This document shows positions 53,948 to 62,614 of a stretch of 64,000 nucleotides of DNA, piece after piece. Every line of letters starts with the position of its first letter. The first letter of the stretch is position 1. Position numbers and translations under genes: made by a program. The notes below the pieces were generated by a model, which saw only the letters and a list, made by a program, of their open reading frames with translations, ran no database searches and was not told where the DNA came from. Origin of the DNA: Microvenator marinus (GTDB lineage: Bacteria; Myxococcota_A; Bradymonadia; Bradymonadales; Bradymonadaceae); the NCBI RefSeq assembly GCF_007993755.1, contig NZ_CP042467.1, forward strand, positions 496,001 through 560,000, written 5' to 3'.

Positions 53948-55105
53948 ATGTTGAAAATTATACCTGATGGATTCTTCTTCGATTTCTTATCGAAGGCCAA
54001 GGCGGCCGGCTCGGTTTCCTTGCTTGTCGTGCTTGCGTCCGTAGCGATTGTTGCCTTTATGGGCCTGAACTACGGGATCGACTTCAAGGGCGGAACGGAC
54101 ATGATCTTGAAGTTCGAGAAGCCGTTGGACTCCGACACTGTTCGCGCTGCGGCTGCTGAAGCTGGTTTCCCAGACGCGAACGTTCAGGAGTTCGGAAGCT
54201 CCGGAACCCAGTTTTTGGTTCAGACCTCCGCAATCGCCATCGTAGACCAGGCGAAGATCGAAAGCCTTCGCCCAGAGCTCGCGAAGGTTGGAACGCTCAA
54301 GAACTTGGTGTGGAGCGACGAGAACCCTGAAAGAATGGACCTGACCTTTGATGGCGAAGTTTCTAACGAAGCCATCTCAGCCGCGCTTGCACCCCTCGTA
54401 GGCCCTGTTGAGGTCGAAATCGATACAACCGGTGCTGAGAAGCGCCAGATCGTTCGATTCGAAGACCTCCAATCTAAGGTGACCGAAGGTTTTGCGAAGG
54501 CTCTTCCGGATACATTCAATCCAGTCGGCGGTATCGAGCGTTTGGAGACCGTTGGTCCACGCGTAGGTAAGCAGCTCCGGGATTCGGGCGTGCTCTCGCT
54601 CGTCGTGGCTCTCTTTCTTATCCTCGCCTATATCGCATTCAGATTCGACTTGAGGTACGCACCCGGCGCGGTTTTGGCACTCGCACACGACGTTGCGATT
54701 TCGGTGGGTGTGTTCTCATTGATCCAAATGGAAATCACGCTGCCAACGATTGCGGCCCTTCTTACCGTGGTGGGTTATTCACTCAACGATACGATCGTGG
54801 TTTTCGACCGAATTCGTGAGGCTTTGGCTGACCGAGGCGAGAATGAAATCGAATACACCATCAATCAGGCGATCAGCGACACGCTAAGCCGTACCATTAT
54901 GACGAGCTTGACCACACTGGTCGCTGTTGGAGCCATCTTCGTGTTCGGTGCGGGTCTGATTAAGGACTTCGCCTTCGCACTTATCGTTGGCATCATTGTG
55001 GGTACCTACAGCTCGGTTTTTGTTGCTTCTCCAGCGATGTTGTTCATGCACCGCTATCTTGCAACTCGCCGAGAGCTTAAGGCACGTACCGAGTCAGTTG
55101 CGTAA
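53948..55105 (+). CDS. secF: Protein translocase subunit SecF
   Basis: SecF is the smaller partner of SecD. The 385-residue protein has the N-terminal membrane helix, the G-I-D-F-K-G-G motif near 40-46, and the C-terminal transmembrane block with V-V-G-Y-S-L-N-D-T-I-V-V-F-D-R-I-R-E. An AAGGA-type site precedes the ATG. It ends the SecDF-YajC set; recJ follows after 99 bases. The length is slightly larger than in Escherichia coli. Confidence 0.96.
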   Translation: MLKIIPDGFFFDFLSKAKAAGSVSLLVVLASVAIVAFMGLNYGIDFKGGTDMILKFEKPLDSDTVRAAAAEAGFPDANVQEFGSSGTQFLVQTSAIAIVDQAKIESLRPELAKVGTLKNLVWSDENPERMDLTFDGEVSNEAISAALAPLVGPVEVEIDTTGAEKRQIVRFEDLQSKVTEGFAKALPDTFNPVGGIERLETVGPRVGKQLRDSGVLSLVVALFLILAYIAFRFDLRYAPGAVLALAHDVAISVGVFSLIQMEITLPTIAALLTVVGYSLNDTIVVFDRIREALADRGENEIEYTINQAISDTLSRTIMTSLTTLVAVGAIFVFGAGLIKDFAFALIVGIIVGTYSSVFVASPAMLFMHRYLATRRELKARTESVA

Positions 55106-55169
55106 CATCGGGTCAGTCCTCCTTTGGGTGATTAGAAGAAATGTTTGAGACCCGAAATCAGTTTCTAGT

Positions 55170-55195
55170 GACGTTGGTCCACAACCGACGTTGGT
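55170..55195. repeat. Direct repeat of nine bases upstream of recJ
   Basis: GACGTTGGT occurs at 55170-55178 and again at 55187-55195, spaced 17 bases start to start, ten bases before the recJ ATG. Spacing and position fit a tandem binding site for a regulator, but chance cannot be excluded. Confidence 0.3.
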
Positions 55196-55204
55196 GTTTG
55201 AATC

Positions 55205-56956
55205 ATGGCAAGCGAGACGAGACATACTCGGGATTGGATAGTCAACGAGCCCCCGCCTGAGATTTGTCTCGCGCTAGCGAAAGATTTAGGGATTAGCCCT
55301 CTCACCGCCAGAATCCTTGTAAACCGGGGCATAAACAACGCAACGCTTGGGGACGGCTTCCTGAATCCCACGTTGAAGTCCATGCACGATCCCTTCCTGA
55401 TGAAGGATATGAGGCGCGCCGTTCGTGAGGTTCTGCGCGCAATAGATGCCGGACAGATGATTACGGTCCATGGGGACTACGACGTGGACGGAACCTGTTC
55501 CGTATCGGTTCTCTACGGGTTTTTAAAGGCTCTTGGTGCACGGGTGGATTATTATATCCCGGTTCGTACTCAGGACGGTTACGGACTGAATATCGAGACC
55601 GTGAGAAGATTACATGCGAAAGGCACGGACCTTATCATCACTGTGGATTGCGGAATCTCCAATGCAGACGAGATTCGACTCGCGAAGCAACTCGGCATGA
55701 AGACCATTGTGGTGGACCACCATACGGTCCCTGAGGTTCTTCCACCTGCTGTGGCCGTCTTAAACCCGCTGCGTTCAGATTGCGATTTTCCTTTTAAGGG
55801 ACTGGCTGCCGTTGGCGTCACATTCAATTTTGTGGTCGCCTTGAGGTCGGAGCTGCGAAAGCGCGGTATTTTTAAGATCATACCGGAACCTGACCTGCGC
55901 GAATATTTGGACCTGGTTGCACTCGGAACTGTGGCTGACGTGGTGCCCCTCGTGGATGAGAACCGCGTCTTTGTGCGACTTGGACTTGAGGTGCTCAGCT
56001 CCAGGCGTCGCGCCGGGGTCTCGGCGCTGATGGACCGCGCTCAAGTTGAAGTCGGTCCGATCTCCACACGAACCATTAGTTTCCGCCTCGCGCCACGCAT
56101 CAACGCTGCAGGACGCATGTCAGACGCTTCAATTTGTGTTGAGTTGCTCACCACCACTAGCTACGGCCGTGCAACCGAATTGGCAGAGGAGCTGGAGCAA
56201 CTGAACCGTGCGCGCCAGGGTGAAGAGAAGGAGATACTTCATAATGCGCTCGCGCAGGCCGAGGAGCAAATCGACTTGAATCGGCGGGCACTCGTGGTGG
56301 CGGGCGTAGACTGGAACCGCGGTGTACTCGGCATTGTGGCGAGCCGACTGATGGAGAAATACCATCGGCCGGCGTTCTTGATGGGGATTGAAGACGGGTT
56401 TGCCAAAGGAAGCGCGCGTTCGATCGATGGAATCAACATTGTCGAGGCCCTAAATTCGGTAGGTGACCTCCTCGCCACGTGGGGTGGGCACTCGGCTGCC
56501 GCTGGATTGTCATTAGACGCCGTCAATTTGGAAGCCTTTCGAGACCGAATCGACGAGAGCATTGCAAATGTCTTCGATGACGGAACCATTCCAAGGCCCA
56601 GGCTCAAGATCGACTCTGAAGTGGAACTTCATGAGATCGATCGCCAGTTCATTGTGGACCTCAATAAACTGGCTCCGTTTGGTGCGGGCAACCCTGAACC
56701 CACACTGCTCTCCCGGCGGTCAAAAGCGCTCAACGTGAGGGTGATCTCAAACAAACACTTGAGGGCACGCTTTAAAGACGAGTCGGGGATGATCGAGGGG
56801 TTTGGTTTCGCGATGCGCGACGCCATTGGCATGCTTGATGACACTGTGGCTATCGCTTTCGTGCCGAGACTAGTCTCCAACCGAGGCGAATCTAAATTCG
56901 AAGTTCAGCTCAAGGGCGTTCGTCCGTCCGAGCTCGTGTTTGAGAATGAACCGTGA
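55205..56956 (+). CDS. recJ: Single-stranded-DNA-specific exonuclease RecJ
   Basis: RecJ degrades single-stranded DNA from the 5' end in recombination and repair. The DHH core is complete: V-H-G90-D91-Y-D93-V-D-G, V-D148-C-G, and V-V-D171-H-H173-T. A DHHA1 domain and an OB-like C-terminal region follow, including G-G-H-S-A-A-A-G-L. At 583 residues it has the usual length. The ribosome binding site is weak. The stop overlaps the next start as GTGA (56953-56956). Confidence 0.95.
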   Translation: MASETRHTRDWIVNEPPPEICLALAKDLGISPLTARILVNRGINNATLGDGFLNPTLKSMHDPFLMKDMRRAVREVLRAIDAGQMITVHGDYDVDGTCSVSVLYGFLKALGARVDYYIPVRTQDGYGLNIETVRRLHAKGTDLIITVDCGISNADEIRLAKQLGMKTIVVDHHTVPEVLPPAVAVLNPLRSDCDFPFKGLAAVGVTFNFVVALRSELRKRGIFKIIPEPDLREYLDLVALGTVADVVPLVDENRVFVRLGLEVLSSRRRAGVSALMDRAQVEVGPISTRTISFRLAPRINAAGRMSDASICVELLTTTSYGRATELAEELEQLNRARQGEEKEILHNALAQAEEQIDLNRRALVVAGVDWNRGVLGIVASRLMEKYHRPAFLMGIEDGFAKGSARSIDGINIVEALNSVGDLLATWGGHSAAAGLSLDAVNLEAFRDRIDESIANVFDDGTIPRPRLKIDSEVELHEIDRQFIVDLNKLAPFGAGNPEPTLLSRRSKALNVRVISNKHLRARFKDESGMIEGFGFAMRDAIGMLDDTVAIAFVPRLVSNRGESKFEVQLKGVRPSELVFENEP

Positions 56957-57174
56957 AGTACCGCCGAAGTCCCCGAAGGCGTAGAAGTGCGCCTCGGAGT
57001 TTACTGGTCGCGCAAATCGTGGCCTTGATTCTACTCCTGCTCATCATTTTGAGTCTTCGCACCCGCGTTGAAGAGACGTCTGAAAAATTCCTGGATGTCT
57101 TTGCGCCCTCTCCTGAAGATTTGGTGACTCCAGAAGGTGGAGAGGAAGCGGATGCGGGTCCCGACCTAAACTGA
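56953..57174 (+). CDS. Small single-span membrane protein
   Basis: The 73-residue product has a strongly basic N-terminus (R-R-S-P-R-R-R-R-S), one hydrophobic helix at about residues 18-36 (L-V-A-Q-I-V-A-L-I-L-L-L) and an acidic C-terminal tail (E-G-G-E-E-A-D). Charge distribution places the N-terminus inside and the tail in the periplasm. The GTG start overlaps the recJ stop by GTGA, so translation is probably coupled. I do not recognise the family. Its last nine bases overlap the uvrA-like gene on the other strand. Confidence 0.62.
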   Translation: MKYRRSPRRRRSAPRSLLVAQIVALILLLLIILSLRTRVEETSEKFLDVFAPSPEDLVTPEGGEEADAGPDLN

Positions 57175-59925
57175 GGCTCCCAAGTATTGCCCCGTGAGAC
57201 TTTCTGGGTTCTTAGCAATTTCCTTTGGCGGGCCTTCGGCTACGATTTTCCCACCGTCAGGTCCAGCGCCCGGCCCCAAATCGATCACCCAGTCACAATT
57301 CGCGATGAAGTCGATGTTGTGTTCAATGACGAACACTGAATCTCCGGCCTGAATGAGTTGCCTCAGCGCCTTTAGGAGGGTCTCGATATCTAGCAAGTGC
57401 AGACCAATGGTGGGTTCGTCAAAGATGAACGCTATAGGCTTGTCCGTTGACTGGCGGCTCTTGCCACTTCCAATGTACGAGGCGAGCTTAACGCGCTGAG
57501 CCTCGCCGCCCGAGAGCGTTGAGGTGGCTTGGCCGAGTTTGAGATACCCCAAACCGACGTCTGCAAAAGGCTGAAGCTTTTTACGAATGGCGTTTGATTT
57601 GGTGAAAAACTCCAATGCCTCTCGAATGGTCATTTCGAAGACATCTTGGATGGTTTTTCCTCGATATTTTGCGGCGAGGACACGGGGACCAAAGCGGCGG
57701 CCATTGCACTCTTCGCAAACAACTTCGATATCGGCCATGAAATGCATTTCAACCGTGACATAGCCAAGACCCTGACACGATTCGCAGCGTCCGCCGGGCA
57801 CATTGAAAGAGAAATCGCCTGTGCTCAGCCCAAGCTTTTTGGCGTCATCACTCTTGGAGAAGAGTTTCCTCAGATCGTCATAAGCACCTGAGTATGTCAG
57901 GGGATTGGAGCGCGAAGAACGCCCGATCGCCGCCTGGTCCATGAGGACGAGTTCGGAGAACTGCTCAAGGCCTCGAATCTCCTCGACTGCGCCAGCGTCA
58001 ACCCCGCCTTGATGAAGTCGGAGCCAGTTGTTGTAGAGCACGCTGTTCATCAGAGTTGATTTCCCGGATCCACTCACACCGGTGATGGCGACCAACTGCC
58101 CACAGGGAAGTTTGACATGAACATTTTCGAGGTTGTTCTCTGAGGCTCCACAAATCTCAATGGCACTTTGCGATTGCTTCGCGTTCGAAGGGACATGGAC
58201 ACGCGAGTGCAACGAGTTGCTGGTGGGCGTGTCTTCATTCTCAAATTCTTTGATGGTCCCCTCAAAGAGCAGCTCGCCGCCTTGTTCTCCGCCGCGGGGA
58301 CCGATTTCGATCACACGATCTGAGCCCTCGATGATATCGGGATCGTGTTCCACCACGAGAACTGTGTTCCCCAGATCTCGGAGCCCCTTCAGAATCGTCA
58401 AAAGTCGGGCAGAGTCGCGGGCATGCAACCCCGCCGTCGGCTCATCCAGAACGTAGAGTGTGTCCGTCAAAGCGCGCCCGAGGTTTGTGGTAAGGTGAAT
58501 CCTCTGCATTTCCCCACCCGATAACGTTCGAGACTGCCGACCGAGCTGCAGATAGCCCAGCCCGACTTCGTTGAGGTACTTGAGGCGATACTGTATCTCC
58601 TCGAGTAGGTGATGGACCTTGGCAGACTCCACTTCGTCGAGTTCCAGTGATTCGAAAAACTCCGAAGCCTCCAGAATGGACATGGCCCAAACATCGGCGA
58701 TTGTCTTACTCTTCACCGTGGTGTTTCGGGCGTCCTGACTGAGTCGGGTTCCGAGGCAGGCCTCGCAATCATCAAATCCACGAAACTTCGCCATGAATAT
58801 TCGGACGTGGACTTTGTATTGCTCACCCTTAAGCTCTTCAAAGAAACCTCGCACTCCTGGCCAGGTTGCGTCACCATTCTTCACCCACGTCTGGTCTTCT
58901 CGTCGCAACTTTCCAAAAGGAATGTCGATAGGGACACCGCGCTTCATGCAGGCCGAGATGAGTTTTCGCTGCCATGCACTGTGCTTAGGCGTTTGGAATG
59001 CTGCGACCGCGCCCTCATGCAGGGTCTTCCCCGCATTCGGAATGATTTTCTTGAAGTCCAGTCCTACACTTCTCCCATAGCCATTGCACGCCTGACATGC
59101 ACCCAGGGAAGAATTGAAGCTGAATAGCGCAGGCTGAGGCTCTACGAGGGACTCGCCGCACTCATTGCACGCGAATGCGCGGTCAAAAACGATTTCCGGG
59201 TTCTCACTGCGATGCTCGAAGACCCGAATTCTTCCCTTTCCGACACCAAACGCCGTCTCGATGGCTTCTCGTACCCTGCCCTTTCCTTCTTCATTTGCCA
59301 CGACGCGGTCGACAACGACCGAGAACACATCGCGCGAAAGCAGAGATTCAACCTCGTCATCGGCAAAATCCACAGCCTGCCCGTCAATCCACATCCGTCG
59401 GAATCCCTCTTGGATCAGCTGGGTCAAGATGGCGTTTCTATGTTCGCTCGGGGCCTCCACGTCTGCCACGATCACCAACCGTTTGTCCGCGAGTTTGGTC
59501 AGCAAGTAGTCCATCACATTGGGCACGTTGTCGCGGCGAACAACCGCGCGGCACGACGGACAATGCGTTACTCCAGCGTGTGTGAAAAGGAGTCCAAAGT
59601 GGTCATCGAGCTCGGTCACGGTGCTCACGGTAGAGCGCGCGTTGTTGATCTCGTTCTTCTGGCGCAACGCCACAGCCGGCTGGATGTTGGTCATCGACTG
59701 AAATGGCGGCTTTTGCATTCTCTGCAAGAACTGACGCGCGTAAGTCGAGAGTGACTCGGTATATCTACGTTGTCCCTCGGCATAAAACGTGTCGAAGGCC
59801 AGGCTCGACTTGCCCGATCCACTCACACCCGTCACCACCGTGAGCGTGTTGTGATGCAGCGCACACGTTACATTTTTTAGATTGTTGGTTTTGGCGCCTT
59901 TCAGCTCAGTAATTCTAGTTTGCAT
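57166..59925 (-). CDS. UvrA-family excinuclease ATPase
   Basis: UvrA finds bulky DNA lesions and recruits UvrB. The 919-residue protein has both ATPase halves: G-V-S-G-S-G-K-S-S near 33-41, S-G-G-E-M-Q-R-I, then G-V-S-G-S-G-K-S-T and S-G-G-E-A-Q-R-V. The zinc-ligand regions include C-N-E-C and C-Q-A-C in the first half and C-E-S-C plus C-E-E-C in the second. Several stretches differ from standard UvrA (for example L-R-Q-K-N-E-I-N-N-A-R-S-T-V-S), so it could be the housekeeping enzyme or a UvrA2-like paralogue; no uvrB or uvrC gene is in the window. It is transcribed away from the gene at 60049. Confidence 0.88.
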   Translation of the reverse strand: MQTRITELKGAKTNNLKNVTCALHHNTLTVVTGVSGSGKSSLAFDTFYAEGQRRYTESLSTYARQFLQRMQKPPFQSMTNIQPAVALRQKNEINNARSTVSTVTELDDHFGLLFTHAGVTHCPSCRAVVRRDNVPNVMDYLLTKLADKRLVIVADVEAPSEHRNAILTQLIQEGFRRMWIDGQAVDFADDEVESLLSRDVFSVVVDRVVANEEGKGRVREAIETAFGVGKGRIRVFEHRSENPEIVFDRAFACNECGESLVEPQPALFSFNSSLGACQACNGYGRSVGLDFKKIIPNAGKTLHEGAVAAFQTPKHSAWQRKLISACMKRGVPIDIPFGKLRREDQTWVKNGDATWPGVRGFFEELKGEQYKVHVRIFMAKFRGFDDCEACLGTRLSQDARNTTVKSKTIADVWAMSILEASEFFESLELDEVESAKVHHLLEEIQYRLKYLNEVGLGYLQLGRQSRTLSGGEMQRIHLTTNLGRALTDTLYVLDEPTAGLHARDSARLLTILKGLRDLGNTVLVVEHDPDIIEGSDRVIEIGPRGGEQGGELLFEGTIKEFENEDTPTSNSLHSRVHVPSNAKQSQSAIEICGASENNLENVHVKLPCGQLVAITGVSGSGKSTLMNSVLYNNWLRLHQGGVDAGAVEEIRGLEQFSELVLMDQAAIGRSSRSNPLTYSGAYDDLRKLFSKSDDAKKLGLSTGDFSFNVPGGRCESCQGLGYVTVEMHFMADIEVVCEECNGRRFGPRVLAAKYRGKTIQDVFEMTIREALEFFTKSNAIRKKLQPFADVGLGYLKLGQATSTLSGGEAQRVKLASYIGSGKSRQSTDKPIAFIFDEPTIGLHLLDIETLLKALRQLIQAGDSVFVIEHNIDFIANCDWVIDLGPGAGPDGGKIVAEGPPKEIAKNPESLTGQYLGASV

Positions 59926-59990
59926 ACGTTCTGATTCCAGTCATCGGACGGAGCGAAACACACGAAGTCTCAAGAAACTTTCCTGAGTGG

Positions 59991-60019
59991 TTGCTTTTCA
60001 CTCTTGGTCTGACTAATGT
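59991..60019 (+). promoter_or_regulatory. Candidate promoter of the lipoprotein gene at 60049
   Basis: TTGCTT (59991-59996), a 17-base spacer and TAATGT (60014-60019) match the hexamers at four and three positions. The transcript would start near 60026, which excludes an ATG at 60016 and supports the TTG start at 60049. Confidence 0.4.
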
Positions 60020-60048
60020 CCGCCGCGTCGTCAATGCAGGAGTTGATT

Positions 60049-61092
60049 TTGAAGATTTTAATGTTGATTTTGTTGGCCCTGACGGTGGCTTGTTCAGATG
60101 CGGAGCAGCGCCAATGCCAGGATGATGAACTCTATGACCAACTCAACGATACCTGTGTACCACGGGGGCGTGTAGACAATAACGTCAACAATCCAAGTGA
60201 TATGGGCACGGAAGACCAAAACAACGACACGCCAGACGCCGATGTGGTGGACATGGCGCCGGAAGATAGTCCGCCGGACATCATCACAAATCCAAACAAC
60301 AATATTCCTGACGAATGCGACCAAGATCGCGACGGTTCGCTGAGTTTCGAATGTGGTGGCCAAGATTGTGACGACAACGATGGACGCCGCTCTCCGCTGC
60401 TCCAAGAGATCTGCGATCACGTCGACAACAACTGTAATGACGAGATCAATGACGGCATTCAGTGCTCGTTCTACGCACACTCAGGCGATACTCTCTACCT
60501 CATCGATCCCTTCAAGAAGGAGATCCAATCGGTACTCGAGGAGCTTCCGAACCTTCAGGATATCGACACTCATCCCGACGGCACTCTCTACGGCGTCACC
60601 TTCGACGGCTTTTATGCCTACGATGACGCCAACAACACGTGGGCGAAGATCGGTGACTTTGGGATCGACGTTGAGGACCCGAACGGCATGGCGATCGACT
60701 TTGACGGTACCGTCTTCGTGACTGGCCAAGACAAGATTTACACCATCAATCGTTTGACTGGAGCTGCATCGCTTCTGGGTGATGTGGGTCAGAACTTCTA
60801 CTCAAGCGGCGATTGTGTGGTCAATAAGTTCGACACGCTCTTCATGACGTCGAAGCACGATGAGACCCAAGACCACCTTGTTCAAGTCAGCCGCGCCACG
60901 GGCGAAGGCACCGAAATTGGACCCATCGGTTACGACCGAATATTCGGTTTGATCGCAGCCTGGGGCACACTTTACGGCCTGACCCGAGATGGCGAACTCC
61001 TCTCGATTAACGAGTCGACTGGCGAAGGCACGCTCATTCATACCTTCCAAAATGTCCGCTTCTTCGGTGCTGCAAGTACCCCGGACCGATAA
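60049..61092 (+). CDS. Lipoprotein with MopE-like motif and beta-propeller-like region
   Basis: The 347-residue protein starts at TTG 60049, with AGGAG six bases upstream and a lipoprotein signal M-K-I-L-M-L-I-L-L-A-L ending V-A-C15. An Asn/Asp-rich linker is followed by a MopE-type putative metal-binding motif (C-G-G-Q-D-C-D-D-N-D, then D-H-V-D-N-N-C-N-D, near residues 95-130). The C-terminal ~200 residues show repeated short blades (L-Y-L-I-D-P-F, L-Y-G-V-T-F-D-G-F-Y-A-Y, L-Y-G-L-T-R-D-G-E-L) suggesting a beta propeller. It is a predicted surface protein. Possible partners are the Cys-rich lipoprotein at 61528 and the RCC1 protein. Confidence 0.8.
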   Translation: MKILMLILLALTVACSDAEQRQCQDDELYDQLNDTCVPRGRVDNNVNNPSDMGTEDQNNDTPDADVVDMAPEDSPPDIITNPNNNIPDECDQDRDGSLSFECGGQDCDDNDGRRSPLLQEICDHVDNNCNDEINDGIQCSFYAHSGDTLYLIDPFKKEIQSVLEELPNLQDIDTHPDGTLYGVTFDGFYAYDDANNTWAKIGDFGIDVEDPNGMAIDFDGTVFVTGQDKIYTINRLTGAASLLGDVGQNFYSSGDCVVNKFDTLFMTSKHDETQDHLVQVSRATGEGTEIGPIGYDRIFGLIAAWGTLYGLTRDGELLSINESTGEGTLIHTFQNVRFFGAASTPDR

Positions 61093-61107
61093 AATCGACA
61101 ATTGTGG

Positions 61108-61146
61108 TTCACTCAAAGCCAACGACTCGCTATGCTCTTGGCTTTG
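61108..61146 (+). promoter_or_regulatory. Candidate promoter enclosed by a 9-bp inverted repeat
   Basis: TTCACT (61108-61113), a 17-base spacer and TATGCT (61131-61136) form a fair sigma70-type promoter. A perfect inverted repeat, CAAAGCCAA (61114-61122) and TTGGCTTTG (61138-61146), overlaps the spacer and encloses the -10 with a 15-base loop. It could be an operator, or a terminator-like hairpin of the upstream gene without T-tract. Confidence 0.45.
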
Positions 61147-61159
61147 AGGAGTCCGACAC

Positions 61160-61531
61160 ATGGGAAATTTCATCGACACTGCGGCAGATTTTGAGCACCG
61201 ACTAGGCGAGCTCTCTGCCACCCTTTTTCGAGTAGAGTCGCACGTGCGACGCAAGGAGTTCCGAGCCGCTACCGCGCTACTTGAAACGATGCTCGATGAA
61301 TTTGAACAGCTCAGTAAAGACATGGAGCTCCCACTCGAGACCGTGGTCGTGGGCGCTCAGCTAGGCTTCTTCTCCGGTGGGTCATTGATTCGCGGAAGAA
61401 TTCCGGGAGCACTGCTCGGTGCCACCGCGGGATGGCTATATGGGCAGCACATGCTTCAGAAACACCGACTATTCCTCAACGAACTCCTCTCCAGAGTCGA
61501 AGAGATTCATAAAGAGTTGCACCCATCATGA
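61160..61531 (+). CDS. Hypothetical protein with glycine-zipper membrane segment
   Basis: The 123-residue protein has an amphipathic helical N-terminal half (about residues 5-55) and a Gly-rich hydrophobic segment at about 67-95 (G-A-Q-L-G-F-F-S-G-G-S-L, then A-L-L-G-A-T-A-G-W). Such glycine-zipper stretches insert into membranes and pack against each other. The C-terminal helix is charged. GAGGAG lies eight bases before the ATG. It overlaps the next gene by ATGA (61528-61531). Function unknown. Confidence 0.7.
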   Translation: MGNFIDTAADFEHRLGELSATLFRVESHVRRKEFRAATALLETMLDEFEQLSKDMELPLETVVVGAQLGFFSGGSLIRGRIPGALLGATAGWLYGQHMLQKHRLFLNELLSRVEEIHKELHPS

Positions 61532-62607
61532 TGATTCGGTTTGGTCTTGTCGGCATTTTGGTCCTCCTTGGCGCATGCGCTGAGGGCGAGACCAGCAACA
61601 ACGCGGATATGGGGACCACCAACAACGTTTCGAGCCCAACGAATAACGTGACGACGCCGACCAATGGTCAAACAACTCCCGAAGAAGATACTGGACCAAG
61701 CTGTGGTGTCTGTTGTCCGATGGAGCGCTCTTGTACCGACGAGACGACCGTCGGAGTTTGCAGGGCTGATGGGCAAAGCTTTGAGACGACGGCGTGTGAT
61801 GAAGGCCAGGTGTGCGAAAACGCAGAGTGTGTGGATCCCCCTGTGTGCCAGCCTGGTGACCGAAGTTGCTACGATAGCGTGACTCTACTGACGTGTCGGC
61901 AGACCGGCGATGGTTTCACGACCTCGCCCTGTGACGAGGGACTCAGCTGTGTGGACGGCGAGTGCCTGAGCGGCAGTCCGAACGGCACAGCATGCAACGC
62001 AGATGATGAATGTGCTTCTGGAGAATGTCGGTGCGGAAGCAACACAGACGACACCTGCCCTAATTCTCCTTCTCAGGGCTATTGTGCGGCCCGCTCATGC
62101 GATTCTGAGAGTTGCGGGGTCGATGGGGCGTGTTTCGCTGCGGAAGCCGCTCCGCTGGACCCCAGCGTAGATTTCGACCACTGTCTGAGTAAATGCACAC
62201 CTGGTTCTTGTGCAGCAGGGCTAACGTGTATCGGTGTCCCTTCTCGAGGTGAGACAGGCTTGGAGTGGAATGACGCCTGCTATTTTGAAGGCTTCGTGGC
62301 CATCGGAGGCGAATGTACACAAGACTCTCAGTGCATCGGCGGCGTTTGCCTGACGGACTATTTTAGCCCTGACGAGCCTGGCTACTGTACTCGACGCTGC
62401 GACGAAGACTCTTCGTGTCCCGACAACGCGGCGTGCGTCAACCTGCGCGCTGGCACGTTCTATTGTTCGTTGAAATGTGGGAGTGGCTCCGTGACCGGAA
62501 ATCAAACCTGTCCATTCGATACGGCTTCACGGTTCGATGTGACATGTGCCAATTTCAACCGACCAGATGGAACGGCAGTTAGGACCTGCGCCAGTCAGCG
62601 CGACTAA
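61528..62607 (+). CDS. Cysteine-rich surface lipoprotein
   Basis: The 359-residue protein has a lipoprotein signal ending L-L-G-A-C17 and a Thr/Asn-rich linker (T-N-N-V-S-S-P-T-N-N). Most of the mature part is cysteine-rich: C-G-V-C-C, C-D-E-G-Q-V-C and C-V-D-G-E-C-L motifs repeat at about 30-40-residue intervals. Such repeats resemble the small disulfide-bonded modules in Myxococcota surface lipoproteins. Two tandem ATG codons (61528, 61531) could start it. It is translationally coupled to the upstream glycine-zipper gene by ATGA and is convergent, seven bases apart, with pyruvate kinase. Confidence 0.78.
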   Translation: MMIRFGLVGILVLLGACAEGETSNNADMGTTNNVSSPTNNVTTPTNGQTTPEEDTGPSCGVCCPMERSCTDETTVGVCRADGQSFETTACDEGQVCENAECVDPPVCQPGDRSCYDSVTLLTCRQTGDGFTTSPCDEGLSCVDGECLSGSPNGTACNADDECASGECRCGSNTDDTCPNSPSQGYCAARSCDSESCGVDGACFAAEAAPLDPSVDFDHCLSKCTPGSCAAGLTCIGVPSRGETGLEWNDACYFEGFVAIGGECTQDSQCIGGVCLTDYFSPDEPGYCTRRCDEDSSCPDNAACVNLRAGTFYCSLKCGSGSVTGNQTCPFDTASRFDVTCANFNRPDGTAVRTCASQRD

Positions 62608-62614
62608 AGACGAA

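Noticed and set aside
55108-55160. Inverted repeat TCGGGTC/GACCCGA between secF and recJ
   Set aside because: The arms are seven bases with a loop near 40 bases and no T-tract, so a terminator is not supported.
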